64,000 nucleotides of DNA, from NCBI RefSeq assembly GCF_004799325.1, contig NZ_SSMD01000012.1, positions 1 through 64,000 of the forward strand, in the 5' to 3' direction. Source of the DNA: Thalassobius vesicularis (GTDB taxonomy: Bacteria; Pseudomonadota; Alphaproteobacteria; Rhodobacterales; Rhodobacteraceae). The notes under the pieces were generated by a model. That model saw nothing but the letters and a program-made list of their open reading frames with translations. It was not told where the DNA came from and made no database searches. A program made the translations under genes and the position numbers. Of this stretch, positions 1 to 7,407 are shown in pieces. The stretch's first letter is position 1. Every line of letters starts with the position of its first letter.

Positions 1-253
1 GAATATCCACGAGCGGCATGAAGTCCTGCTCGTTCAGGACCTTGTTCACGGCAAAGAGGTCAGCCTCGGTATGGCCAGGCCAGTCGAATTCGCGCGCAGC
101 CCAGTGTACAAAGTTGCGCTTGAAGGCGTTCGACGGGGTAAGGCCGATAGAACCGTTTTCATCGACGTAGGTGAAGGTTTTCAAAATCCCGCGCAAGAGC
201 GGCGAATAGCTGAGGGAGGGCTCGTCGTCAGCAAGGGACCGGAACTCGATCAC
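1..253 (-). CDS. Partial hypothetical protein, cut by left edge
   Basis: An open minus-strand frame with no stop runs from a GTG at 253 off the left edge (at least 84 residues). The start is supported by a GGGAG Shine-Dalgarno just upstream and by coupling to the repressor gene, whose TGA ends one base before this GTG. The visible protein begins VIEFRSLADDEP and later reads FVHWAAREFDWPGHT. I do not recognise the family with certainty. It is probably co-transcribed with the repressor, as a lysogeny-module or superinfection gene would be, but that is inference. The plus-strand frame at 71-292 is its shadow. Confidence 0.6.
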   Translation of the reverse strand, partial: MIEFRSLADDEPSLSYSPLLRGILKTFTYVDENGSIGLTPSNAFKRNFVHWAAREFDWPGHTEADLFAVNKVLNEQDFMPLVDI

Positions 254-254
254 T

Positions 255-932
255 TCAAATCTCCCGCGCGAACCAGCGAATACGGCCGATGATGACGATT
301 TCATCCGCCGTGCGCTCATACTCCGGATAATGCTTGTTGTCCGAGATCACGCGGACTGCCGGCGGATCGCTATTCGGAACATGCTGTAAGCGCTTCGCGA
401 CCAAGCCCATGCCATCATCCAGAACGAAGATGCCTGGCGGGTTTGGGGCCTTGCGGTCCATGTCAACGAGCACGGTATCGCCGTCAAAAAGCGTCGGTTC
501 CATGCTGTCGCCTTCCACCTTCATGATGCGCAGTTGGGAGGGCGAGGCTCTCAGGCTTTGTTTGATCCAGGATTTCCGGAAGTGGTAGGCGCGACCCGGC
601 GTCTCGTGGTCCTCAAGGACGACAGCCCCACCGCCCATGGCAGGGCGCACACCGGCATGGGTGATCGAGACGAAGGTCTCATCGGGGTTCTCCATGAACG
701 GGGAGGTGCCTTCGACATCGCCGATCCCATGGATCAGCCAGTCAAGTTCGACCTTCAGGACACGGGCCACTTCGGCCAGGCGATCCAGGCCCGGGCGTGT
801 CGAGCGGCCGCGCAGGATGTCATAGACAAAGGACCGGTTCACGCCGGCCATCTCGGCGACATGGGCCGGGTTCAGCCCGAGCTGGCTGGTGCGGGCCTGC
901 AGGCGGTCTGCGAGCGTGTGATGTCCGGTCAT
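255..932 (-). CDS. S24-family phage repressor (XRE HTH plus LexA-like domain)
   Basis: This 225-residue protein is the probable lysogeny repressor. Residues about 8-65 form an XRE-type helix-turn-helix (HVAEMAGVNRSFVYDIL). Residues about 90-225 are an S24/LexA-like domain with the catalytic serine in EGDSMEPT (S143) and the general-base lysine in LVAKRL (K180). An Ala-Gly pair at 93-94 is the only obvious candidate autocleavage site. The ATG at 932 was chosen over an in-frame start at 1301 because the HTH fold begins there and the upstream extension overlaps the divergent early gene. It is divergent from the plus-strand early operon and faces an inverted repeat at 932-969, the expected layout for an autoregulated phage switch. 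Confidence 0.9.
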   Translation of the reverse strand: MTGHHTLADRLQARTSQLGLNPAHVAEMAGVNRSFVYDILRGRSTRPGLDRLAEVARVLKVELDWLIHGIGDVEGTSPFMENPDETFVSITHAGVRPAMGGGAVVLEDHETPGRAYHFRKSWIKQSLRASPSQLRIMKVEGDSMEPTLFDGDTVLVDMDRKAPNPPGIFVLDDGMGLVAKRLQHVPNSDPPAVRVISDNKHYPEYERTADEIVIIGRIRWFAREI

Positions 933-969
933 CTTATCCCCAAGGGTCTGTGGATTAGTTTGGATAAGA
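932..969. promoter_or_regulatory. Candidate repressor operator (inverted repeat)
   Basis: Arms TCTTATCC (932-939) and GGATAAGA (962-969) form a perfect 8-bp inverted repeat with 22 bp between them. They lie between the repressor start and the divergent early gene. A related GGATTAG half-site lies inside. The position fits an operator controlling both promoters. Binding by the adjacent repressor is inferred. Confidence 0.5.
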
Positions 970-1039
970 TAGGATTGCGCCGAATCCGTCAAGAGGTTAG
1001 AACAAATCATAAACAAATGGGTGGGAGTCCGGAGGGCAG

Positions 1040-1720
1040 ATGGACATCGAAAAGGCATATTTTTCCGTGGAAGAAATCCTGAAGCGGTGGTCCATTCCGG
1101 AGGAGGATCTTGTCTATCTGGCAGAGAATGACGAACTGCGTCTGTCGATCCGGGTCTATGGTCTGCCGCTGGAATTCGGGGAATTTGCGGAAGACGGCAG
1201 CGGGCGGGTGCACCGGATACCGACGGAGCGGTATTGCTACAGCGGACTTCTTGATCTTCATGCCAGTGATGTGTTCCGGATTTATCGCGCCGGGGAGGCA
1301 TATCTGAGCGAGTTCCGGGAGGGGCAGTCGGACTATGTGACCCTTTGGGGGGCAGTGGATGCGCATTACGCGGTGATCGGGGATCTTGTACTGCGGCGGG
1401 ATGAGCGGGATCGCTTTGAGTTGAAGGCGGGCTTCAGTTCTGGCGGTCAGCCTGAGGATCGGGCGTTCATCGCCTCACATGACTATTCCGAGGTGCGCTG
1501 CAACGGGTGCAGGTTCCAGTTCGGGCCGATTCAGGCTGCTGTGGTGCGGGTGTTGCACGACAGAGCCCTGGCGGGGCAGCCCTGGCAGAATGGCAAGCTG
1601 ATCCTGTCGGAAGCCGGCTCGAAGAGTCTTCGGATGGCCGATGTGTTCAAATCCAAGAGCAACTGGCGGGCGCTGATTCAGTCGGACCGGCGCGGCAATT
1701 ACAGGCTTGGCATCGACTGA
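1040..1720 (+). CDS. Hypothetical phage early protein
   Basis: This 226-residue protein is the first gene divergent from the repressor and is preceded by a GGAGGG ribosome site. The N-terminus (FSVEEILKRWSIPEEDLVYLAEN) looks like a short DNA-binding or recruitment helix bundle. The C-terminal part contains a WQNGKLILSEAGSKS stretch that resembles a winged-helix segment. I do not recognise a named family; a role in early phage regulation is suggested only by position. Confidence 0.7.
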   Translation: MDIEKAYFSVEEILKRWSIPEEDLVYLAENDELRLSIRVYGLPLEFGEFAEDGSGRVHRIPTERYCYSGLLDLHASDVFRIYRAGEAYLSEFREGQSDYVTLWGAVDAHYAVIGDLVLRRDERDRFELKAGFSSGGQPEDRAFIASHDYSEVRCNGCRFQFGPIQAAVVRVLHDRALAGQPWQNGKLILSEAGSKSLRMADVFKSKSNWRALIQSDRRGNYRLGID

Positions 1721-1773
1721 TGCTCTGATGTCGTCCCCTGGCAAGGGGATGAAACTGCAGACGGGCGGGGGAC

Positions 1774-1799
1774 AGAGGGGGATGAGCATCCCCCTCTTT
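1774..1799. terminator. Hairpin terminator or operator after first early gene
   Basis: Arms AGAGGGGGATG (1774-1784) and CATCCCCCTCT (1787-1797) are perfectly complementary and are followed by a short T run. The stem would lose a base pair or two to form a loop. Two more CATCCCC copies follow at about 1829-1850, so the element may also be a protein-binding site. The weak T tract limits confidence. Confidence 0.5.
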
Positions 1800-1917
1800 G
1801 CGTTTTGGCCTTTGGCGGCGGGCACGGGGACATCCCCCTCTGCATCCCCCGACGGTCCTGACGACATCCCACAGCGGAGTTTTGCACTCTGTCTCCAACA
1901 CCGATCTGGAGACGACG

Positions 1918-2127
1918 ATGCAAGAGAAGATCTGCTTCACCCAAAAAGAGCTCGCACGGCGCTGGACGATATCCCACCGGACGCTGGAGCGCTGGCGCTG
2001 GACCGGCGAGGGTCCCGCCTTCATGAAAATAGGTGGCCGGATCATCTACCGGCTGGAGGATGTGCTGGCCCATGAACAGGCGCAGCTGCGCCAGCCGGCA
2101 GGATGCCTGCGCGCGAGGCTGTCATGA
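1918..2127 (+). CDS. Small HTH protein (excisionase/MerR-like helix_turn_helix_17)
   Basis: This 69-residue protein has the classic HTH_17 pattern: FTQKELARRWTISHRTLERWR, then FMKIGGRIIYRLEDVLAHE. Such proteins act as excisionases or small early transcription regulators. The ATG at 1918 has a GGAG site 7 bases upstream; the longer frame to 1798 runs through the upstream hairpin and is unlikely. The stop overlaps the next gene's start (ATGA). No integrase is in the window, so the excisionase role is open. Confidence 0.8.
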   Translation: MQEKICFTQKELARRWTISHRTLERWRWTGEGPAFMKIGGRIIYRLEDVLAHEQAQLRQPAGCLRARLS

Positions 2128-2447
2128 CCGGGCGGGGCGAAGGGCAGGGGGCGCTGTCGGATATCACGCTGCTGGCCTGGGCCGAGGCGGCCGGGCCCGG
2201 TGCGCGGCTGGCCTATCACACCGGCTTTCTTGTGGTCGATGTCGCGGAGGCCCTGTCGCGATTGCGCGGGGAGGAGCTGAACCGCCTGCGGGCGGTTGCG
2301 GCGGCGGCCTGCCGGTTGTCGGACGCAGGCCGGGTGCATCTCGTGCAGCAGCGTCTCGGACCGGACCGCTTTTCCTATCTCGCCATTGCCCGCCCCCGCA
2401 GGGGTGCCGCGGCTGTGCGTGTTGCCGACCTCGTGACGGCCGGCTGA
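2124..2447 (+). CDS. Hypothetical early phage protein
   Basis: About 107 residues, starting at the ATGA overlap with the HTH gene; an alternative in-frame ATG lies at 2103. The sequence is rich in Ala, Arg and Leu (LLAWAEAAGPGARLAYHTGFL) and contains no motif I can name. Its translational coupling places it in the recombination/replication operon. Confidence 0.65.
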   Translation: MTGRGEGQGALSDITLLAWAEAAGPGARLAYHTGFLVVDVAEALSRLRGEELNRLRAVAAAACRLSDAGRVHLVQQRLGPDRFSYLAIARPRRGAAAVRVADLVTAG

Positions 2448-2471
2448 TCCATTCAAGTACAGGAGACCTCA

Positions 2472-2957
2472 ATGACCTATCCCCACAATATTCCGGGTGT
2501 GAACGAGATGCTCAGTTTGCCCGCGGGCGAGCTGGCGCAGGTGCCGGTGGAACTGCTGGCTGCGCTGCAGGCGGAGCTGGAGCATGCCGGCAAACAGCTG
2601 AAGGCGGCCACGGCGCGGTTCGGCACGGCGCTCGAGGTGCGCTATGCCACCCGTGCGGCCGAGGCGCGGCGCGCCTGTGGCAAAGACACCGGCACGGTCC
2701 GGCTTGTGGATGGCGATTATGCCGTGGTGGCCGATCTGTCCAAACGGGTGGACTGGGACCAGGACAAGCTTGCCGGGATCGCTGCCAGCATCGCTGCGGC
2801 CGGGGATGATCCGGCCGAGTTCATCGACACGAAGCTGACCGTTGCGGAGCGCAAATACAGCGCTCTGCCCGAAGCCTGGCGCAAGGGGTTCGAGCCTGCG
2901 CGCAGGGTCGGATCCGGCAAGGCGAGCTTCCGGCTCGAGCCGGTGAAGACCCCCTGA
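2472..2957 (+). CDS. Hypothetical phage protein upstream of Sak4-like gene
   Basis: A 161-residue protein with a good GGAG site before the ATG. It has a helical first half with heptad-like spacing (LAALQAELEHAGKQLKAATARFG) that could form a short coiled coil. The second half is charged and ends at RLEPVKTP. Proteins of this size and type commonly sit next to single-strand annealing modules in Rhodobacterales phages, but I cannot assign a function. Confidence 0.7.
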   Translation: MTYPHNIPGVNEMLSLPAGELAQVPVELLAALQAELEHAGKQLKAATARFGTALEVRYATRAAEARRACGKDTGTVRLVDGDYAVVADLSKRVDWDQDKLAGIAASIAAAGDDPAEFIDTKLTVAERKYSALPEAWRKGFEPARRVGSGKASFRLEPVKTP

Positions 2958-3062
2958 ATGCGGCGGCGGGGACGCCCGGACCGCGAGGCTGGGCAGGCTC
3001 CCCTTCGGCGCCCGGTCACCCCCCGCCGCTGCAGATCTTTCTGTCATCTCAAGGAGAGCGCC

Positions 3063-3935
3063 ATGGCATTGCGCATCATCACCGCCGACGAACGATTGTC
3101 GGCATCTGAAAACAAGACATCGCTGGCGGTGTTCGGTCCGCCGGGTGTGGGCAAGACCACGCTGATCCGGACGCTGCCCGCGGACAAGGCTGTCTGTCTT
3201 GATCTCGAAGCGGGTATGAAATCCGTGCAGGACTGGCGGGGGCCGAGCATCCCGATCCGCAGCTTCAGCGACTTCCGCGATCTTGTGGTCCTGATCGGAG
3301 GCGCCGATCCGTCTCAGCCGGCGGATGGCTTTTACAGCGCCGGGCACTTTGCCCATGTGCAGAAGGCATTTGCCGAAAGCGGGATTGAGGAGTTCCTGAA
3401 GAAACGGACGATCATCTTCGTCGACAGCATCACCGATCTGACGCGCCAGGCGATGGCCTGGGCGAAACAGCAGCCGGAGGCGTTCTCGGACCGGACCGGC
3501 AAACCGGATATCCGCGGGGCCTACGGGCTTCTGGGCCGCGAGGTGATCCAGGCGCTCAAGCATCTGCAGCACGCCCGCGGCAAGACCGTGATCTTCGTGG
3601 GGGTGCTGGAGAAGGTGACCGACGAGTTCGGCGCCTCCGCCTGGGTGCCGCAGATGGAAGGATCCAAGGCGGGGCGTGAGTTGCCGGGGATCGTCGATCA
3701 GGTCATCTCGATGCAGCTTTTTGGCCGGGATGCCGAGGGCGGCTGGGTGCTCGACGAACAATCTGCCGAACGCCGTCTGGTCTGCACCTCCGGTAATCCC
3801 TGGGGGCTGCCCGCGAAGGACCGCTCGGGACGGCTCGATATGACCGAGCCGCCAGACCTCTCTGCGCTGCTGGCCAGGATTGACGGGCGGGGCGCGCCGG
3901 CCGCAGCCCTCACCACTCACAGCACTTCTGTCTGA
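3063..3935 (+). CDS. Sak4-like RecA-fold phage recombination ATPase
   Basis: A 290-residue P-loop ATPase. Walker A is FGPPGVGKTT (about residues 22-31) and Walker B is IIFVDSIT (about 118-125). There is a long RecA-core tail but no AAA+ sensor region. This matches the Sak4/AAA_24 group of phage ATPases that help SSB-coated single strands anneal. An AAGGAG site precedes the ATG at 3063; the earlier in-frame start at 2958 overlaps non-coding-like sequence. The next gene looks like its SSB partner, so the pair would form the phage recombination core. Confidence 0.8.
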   Translation: MALRIITADERLSASENKTSLAVFGPPGVGKTTLIRTLPADKAVCLDLEAGMKSVQDWRGPSIPIRSFSDFRDLVVLIGGADPSQPADGFYSAGHFAHVQKAFAESGIEEFLKKRTIIFVDSITDLTRQAMAWAKQQPEAFSDRTGKPDIRGAYGLLGREVIQALKHLQHARGKTVIFVGVLEKVTDEFGASAWVPQMEGSKAGRELPGIVDQVISMQLFGRDAEGGWVLDEQSAERRLVCTSGNPWGLPAKDRSGRLDMTEPPDLSALLARIDGRGAPAAALTTHSTSV

Positions 3936-3954
3936 ACCGGAAAGGATACCTCCG

Positions 3955-4671
3955 ATGAGTTACGATCTGAATGATGCCGCGCCGCAAATGGCGCCGATGG
4001 GGGAGCTGATCCCCGATGGCACCTTTGCAAAAGTGATGATGAAACTGCGCCCCGGCGGGGCCAATGGCGCGAGCGCACTGGATGCGGGTCTTCTGAAAGC
4101 CTCGCCGCACAGCGATGCGAAGATGCTCGATTGCGAATTCACCGTGACCGAGGGGCCCTGGGCGCGGCGCAAGTTCTGGCAGAACTACACGGTTGCCGGG
4201 GGCAAGCTCGATGAAAAAGGCCAGTCGAAAGGCTGGAACATCTCGAAAAGCGCCTTCCGGGCGATGGTCGACAGCGCGCTTGGGCTCAGCCCTGACGATA
4301 TGAGCGAAGGGGCGCGGGCAAAGCGCGTGATCGGCGGGCTGAAGCAGCTTGACGGGATCATCTTTGCCGCGCGCCTCATGGTGGAGGCCTCGGACAATCC
4401 GAACTACCGCGACAGCAACAAGATCGCCAATATCGTGCTGCCCAATGAGCCCGCTTATGGGGCGATCATGCGCGGGGAAACGGTGGCGCCCGAGCCGGTC
4501 AATGCACCGCCGCGCAAAGCCGCGGCTCAGGTGCCGCCGGCCTGGGGTGCATCGTCCCCGGCACAGGGCGGATGGTCCGGGGCGCCGCAGAGCCCTGCAG
4601 CTGGGTCACAGCCGGAAAGTGCCGCGCCGGCCGCACCCCCGGGCGGAGCCCCGGCCTGGCTGAACAGCTGA
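3955..4671 (+). CDS. SSB-like phage single-strand binding protein (inferred)
   Basis: A 238-residue protein. The N-terminal 160 residues look like an OB-type core of the kind encoded beside Sak4 genes (LIPDGTFAKVMMKLRPGG, LDCEFTVTEGPWARRKFWQNYTV). The last 70 residues are a Pro/Ala/Gly-rich flexible tail ending in PAWLNS, the arrangement used by SSBs to display an interaction tip. The role is inferred from architecture and from the Sak4-like neighbour. Confidence 0.65.
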   Translation: MSYDLNDAAPQMAPMGELIPDGTFAKVMMKLRPGGANGASALDAGLLKASPHSDAKMLDCEFTVTEGPWARRKFWQNYTVAGGKLDEKGQSKGWNISKSAFRAMVDSALGLSPDDMSEGARAKRVIGGLKQLDGIIFAARLMVEASDNPNYRDSNKIANIVLPNEPAYGAIMRGETVAPEPVNAPPRKAAAQVPPAWGASSPAQGGWSGAPQSPAAGSQPESAAPAAPPGGAPAWLNS

Positions 4672-4675
4672 GCCT

Positions 4676-4903
4676 ATGAGCCCGGATGAGTGGCAGGCGC
4701 ATGTGACGCGCGAAGCGGCAAAGGAGATCGGCACATGGCTCGAGGCCCGCGGGCGGCTGGACCGGCCCATCGCAAGCCTGCGGCTGGGGGATCTCGACGC
4801 CATGGCGTCGGTGGCCATCAGCCGCTTCATCGTCCTGGCTTCGCGCCGGATCCGGGACGACCCGGGCCGGCATCCCGATCTGGAAAACCTGCTGATGGGG
4901 TGA
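4676..4903 (+). CDS. Small hypothetical protein (75 aa)
   Basis: A short mostly helical protein starting 4 bases after the SSB-like gene and ending in a GTGA overlap with the next gene. It carries no recognisable motif. The tight coupling on both sides supports it as a real gene of the early operon. Confidence 0.6.
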   Translation: MSPDEWQAHVTREAAKEIGTWLEARGRLDRPIASLRLGDLDAMASVAISRFIVLASRRIRDDPGRHPDLENLLMG

Positions 4904-5277
4904 GCCCCGGCGTCTGCGCGATTTGCGGCCGGGAGGCCCGGGGCTTCGGGTTCTGCCTGCGCCTTGAGCGGTCTCGCCACCCTTTCCATCGTTTCTGTTC
5001 GCGCCGGTGTCAGTCCATTGGCGCGGACCTTGCCCGGAGGAGCTTTGGCATGATTGATAAAACCGCCCGCGAGGCACAGGCCATTCGCGATGCCCGCAAG
5101 GATTTTGCCGAAGCGCTGACGGCGCTCGGCCTGATGGCGCCGTTCTTTGACCGCACGGCTGCCGAGATCGATCAGCTGATCGAGGCGGCGGTCACCGGCT
5201 ACATCGCGAGTATGCAGGCGCAGGGCGCGCGATCTGAGCGCGATGGCCGCGTGCCTGACGACCCTATCCCCTTTTGA
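4900..5277 (+). CDS. DUF6511-like zinc-ribbon phage protein
   Basis: A 125-residue protein read from a GTG overlapping the previous stop. The N-terminus has two Cys pairs (VCAICGREARGFGF, then FHRFCSRRCQ), a treble-clef or zinc-ribbon arrangement. A helical region follows, containing MIDKTAREAQAIRDARK and IEAAVTGYIASM. This pattern matches what I know as DUF6511 of alphaproteobacterial phages. Function is unknown; nucleic acid binding is plausible. The longer frame back to 4690 lies over the previous gene and is rejected. Confidence 0.7.
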   Translation: MSPGVCAICGREARGFGFCLRLERSRHPFHRFCSRRCQSIGADLARRSFGMIDKTAREAQAIRDARKDFAEALTALGLMAPFFDRTAAEIDQLIEAAVTGYIASMQAQGARSERDGRVPDDPIPF

Positions 5278-5285
5278 GGTGCACC

Positions 5286-6080
5286 ATGATTGACCTGAAC
5301 CACGGCTCAGGCGCGCAGTATGGGCCGCCCGCACCCCTTCCCGACATCACCACATCCCTGGGGGCTGTCATCGACACCGCACTGCGGTCGCGCAATGGTG
5401 CTGAGCGACCCCGGACCTATGTCAGCTCCTCGGGGTTGGGACGCGCCTGCCTGCGTCAGATCCAGTATGACTTCCTGGCGGTGCCGAAAGACGAGGGGCA
5501 GGAGTTCGCCCCGAAGACGCTGAGGATATTCGAAGCGGGCCATCGCGGCGAGGATATGGTGGCGGGCTGGCTGCGGCTGGCCGGGTTTGATCTGCGCACC
5601 GAACGCGCTGATGGGCGCCAGTTCGGGTTCTCCGCTCTGGGAGGGCGGTTCAAAGGGCATATCGACGGCTGTCTGGTCAGCGGTCCGGTTGCCATGGACT
5701 ATCCGGCGCTCTGGGAGACCAAGGCGCTTGGAGCGTCGAGCTGGAAGGATACGGTCAAACGGGGTGTTGCGGTGTCAAAGCCGGTCTATGCGGCGCAGAT
5801 CGCGCTTTATCAGGCCTATCTCGATCTGCCCCATCCGGCGCTCTTTACCGCGCTCAACCGCGACACGATGGAACTCTATGCCGAGCTGGTGCCATTCGAT
5901 GCCGCTCTTGCGCAGCAGATGAGTGATCGGGCGGTCACGGTCGTCCGGGCGTCGCAGACGCAGGACTTGCTGCCGCGTGAAGCGGCCGCGCCCACATCGG
6001 TTGTCTGCAAAGGTGGAATGGCGGCGGGGCACTGGCACCCGCCCTGTGCCTGGGCAAAGCGATGCTGGAGGGACGCATGA
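5286..6080 (+). CDS. Cas4-like PD-(D/E)XK nuclease with probable Fe-S cysteines
   Basis: A 264-residue nuclease of the Cas4/YqaJ/RecB-like type. The catalytic pattern is visible as GHIDG (D127) and WETKA (E144, K146), with H86 upstream in EAGHRGED. Four cysteines sit where Cas4/AddB proteins hold a 4Fe-4S cluster: C55 near the N-terminus and C241, C254 and C260 at the C-terminus. It overlaps the helicase gene (ATGA) and would act as the processing exonuclease of the Sak4/SSB recombination set. The TTG at 5274 was rejected in favour of ATG 5286. Confidence 0.8.
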   Translation: MIDLNHGSGAQYGPPAPLPDITTSLGAVIDTALRSRNGAERPRTYVSSSGLGRACLRQIQYDFLAVPKDEGQEFAPKTLRIFEAGHRGEDMVAGWLRLAGFDLRTERADGRQFGFSALGGRFKGHIDGCLVSGPVAMDYPALWETKALGASSWKDTVKRGVAVSKPVYAAQIALYQAYLDLPHPALFTALNRDTMELYAELVPFDAALAQQMSDRAVTVVRASQTQDLLPREAAAPTSVVCKGGMAAGHWHPPCAWAKRCWRDA

Positions 6081-7396
6081 CCAGCTTTACCCCATCGGCG
6101 CAACAGGCGGCGGCTATGCGGGCGATCAGAACCTGGTTCGAAACCCGCACGCACGACCAGCAGGTGTTCCGGTTGTTTGGCTATGCCGGCAGCGGCAAAT
6201 CCACGGTTCTCAGGTTCGCCCTCGGGGAGCTGGGCCTTTCGCCTCACCGCAGCGCACGGGACGGGATCTGTGTGCCCGGTGTTGTCACGGCGACCTTTAC
6301 CGGCAAGGCGGCGCTGGTTCTGAGCCGCAAGGGAACGCCCGCGCGCACGATCCACAGCCTGATCTATTCCGTGGCGGAGGCGACGGAAGAGGAGATTGAG
6401 GCCGCGGCGCAGAAGCTGCGCGAGGCCGAAGTGAGCATCCGGACCCTGAGCGGGTTTGACCGTACCGCTGCCGAGGCCGGGATCGAGGCAATGCGTCAGG
6501 CGCTTTCGGCGATGAAGAAACCGCGCTTTGCGCTGAACCCGCAGAGCGATGCGGCGGATGCGCGGCTGATCGTGCTCGATGAGGTATCGATGGTGGGGGA
6601 AGACATGGCGCGTGATCTGATGAGCTTCCGCAAACCCATTCTGGTGCTGGGGGATCCGGGGCAATTGCCGCCGATCAAAGGCGAGGGCGCCTTCACCAAT
6701 GTGGAGCCCGACATCATGCTGACGGAGATCCACCGTCAGGCAGCCGGGAGCGCGATCATTCGCCTGGCCACCATGGCGCGCGAAGGCCGGCCGATCGGCT
6801 TTGGCCGCTATGACGCCCATGTCGCCCGGATGCGCAAGGGCGACATCACGCCGGATCAGGCCCTGCGGGGTGGGCAGCTCATCTGCGGGATGAACGCAAC
6901 GCGTCTGCAGCTGAACAATGCGATGCGTGCGGCGGCAGGGCTGGCAGGGGGCATGCTGCCCTCGGGGCCTGCGGAAAAGATCATCTGCCTGAAGAACCAG
7001 AATGATCTCGGGCTCATCAACGGCATGTTCATCTCGCTTGAGGACATAGTCGACGAGGGCAGCCAGTACTTCTCTGCGATCGTCCGTGATGAGGACGGCC
7101 GCCATGTCGGGGCCCCGGACGCCAGGGGCGGGCCGGGCCGTCTGCGCCTCTACAAGGGGCATTTTGAGGACCATCTGTCCTTCGACCGGAATCGCCATGA
7201 CCGGGACTGGAAGGAGAAGAAGCACCTGACCGAGGCGACATTCGGCTGGGCAATCACGGCGCACAAGGCTCAGGGGTCGCAATGGGAGAATGTGATTGTC
7301 TGGGATGATGGGTTGGGGCGCAGCGAGACCGACCGCCGCCGCTGGCTTTACACAGCCATCACCCGGGCCGAGCGTGGCCTGGTACTCCTCGCCTGA
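6077..7396 (+). CDS. SF1 helicase, RecD2/Dda-like
   Basis: A 439-residue ATP-dependent DNA helicase. Walker A is GYAGSGKST (about 35-43), motif II is LDEVSMV (about 166), and motif III is GDPGQLPPI (about 190). Motif VI lies in a UvrD_C_2-type end, ITAHKAQGSQWENV plus YTAITRAERGL. This is the compact layout of phage Dda/RecD2 helicases. The ATG at 6077 overlaps the nuclease stop and has GGAGGG upstream. It probably works with the adjacent primase-helicase and nuclease. Confidence 0.88.
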   Translation: MTSFTPSAQQAAAMRAIRTWFETRTHDQQVFRLFGYAGSGKSTVLRFALGELGLSPHRSARDGICVPGVVTATFTGKAALVLSRKGTPARTIHSLIYSVAEATEEEIEAAAQKLREAEVSIRTLSGFDRTAAEAGIEAMRQALSAMKKPRFALNPQSDAADARLIVLDEVSMVGEDMARDLMSFRKPILVLGDPGQLPPIKGEGAFTNVEPDIMLTEIHRQAAGSAIIRLATMAREGRPIGFGRYDAHVARMRKGDITPDQALRGGQLICGMNATRLQLNNAMRAAAGLAGGMLPSGPAEKIICLKNQNDLGLINGMFISLEDIVDEGSQYFSAIVRDEDGRHVGAPDARGGPGRLRLYKGHFEDHLSFDRNRHDRDWKEKKHLTEATFGWAITAHKAQGSQWENVIVWDDGLGRSETDRRRWLYTAITRAERGLVLLA

Positions 7397-7407
7397 GGTG
7401 CGTCCCG

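Noticed and set aside
71-292. Plus-strand frame of 73 aa at the left edge
   Set aside because: It is antisense to a better minus-strand frame with a ribosome site and coupling to the repressor.
2469-3920. Minus-strand frame of 483 aa
   Set aside because: Covers two genes on the opposite strand with good motifs and ribosome sites.
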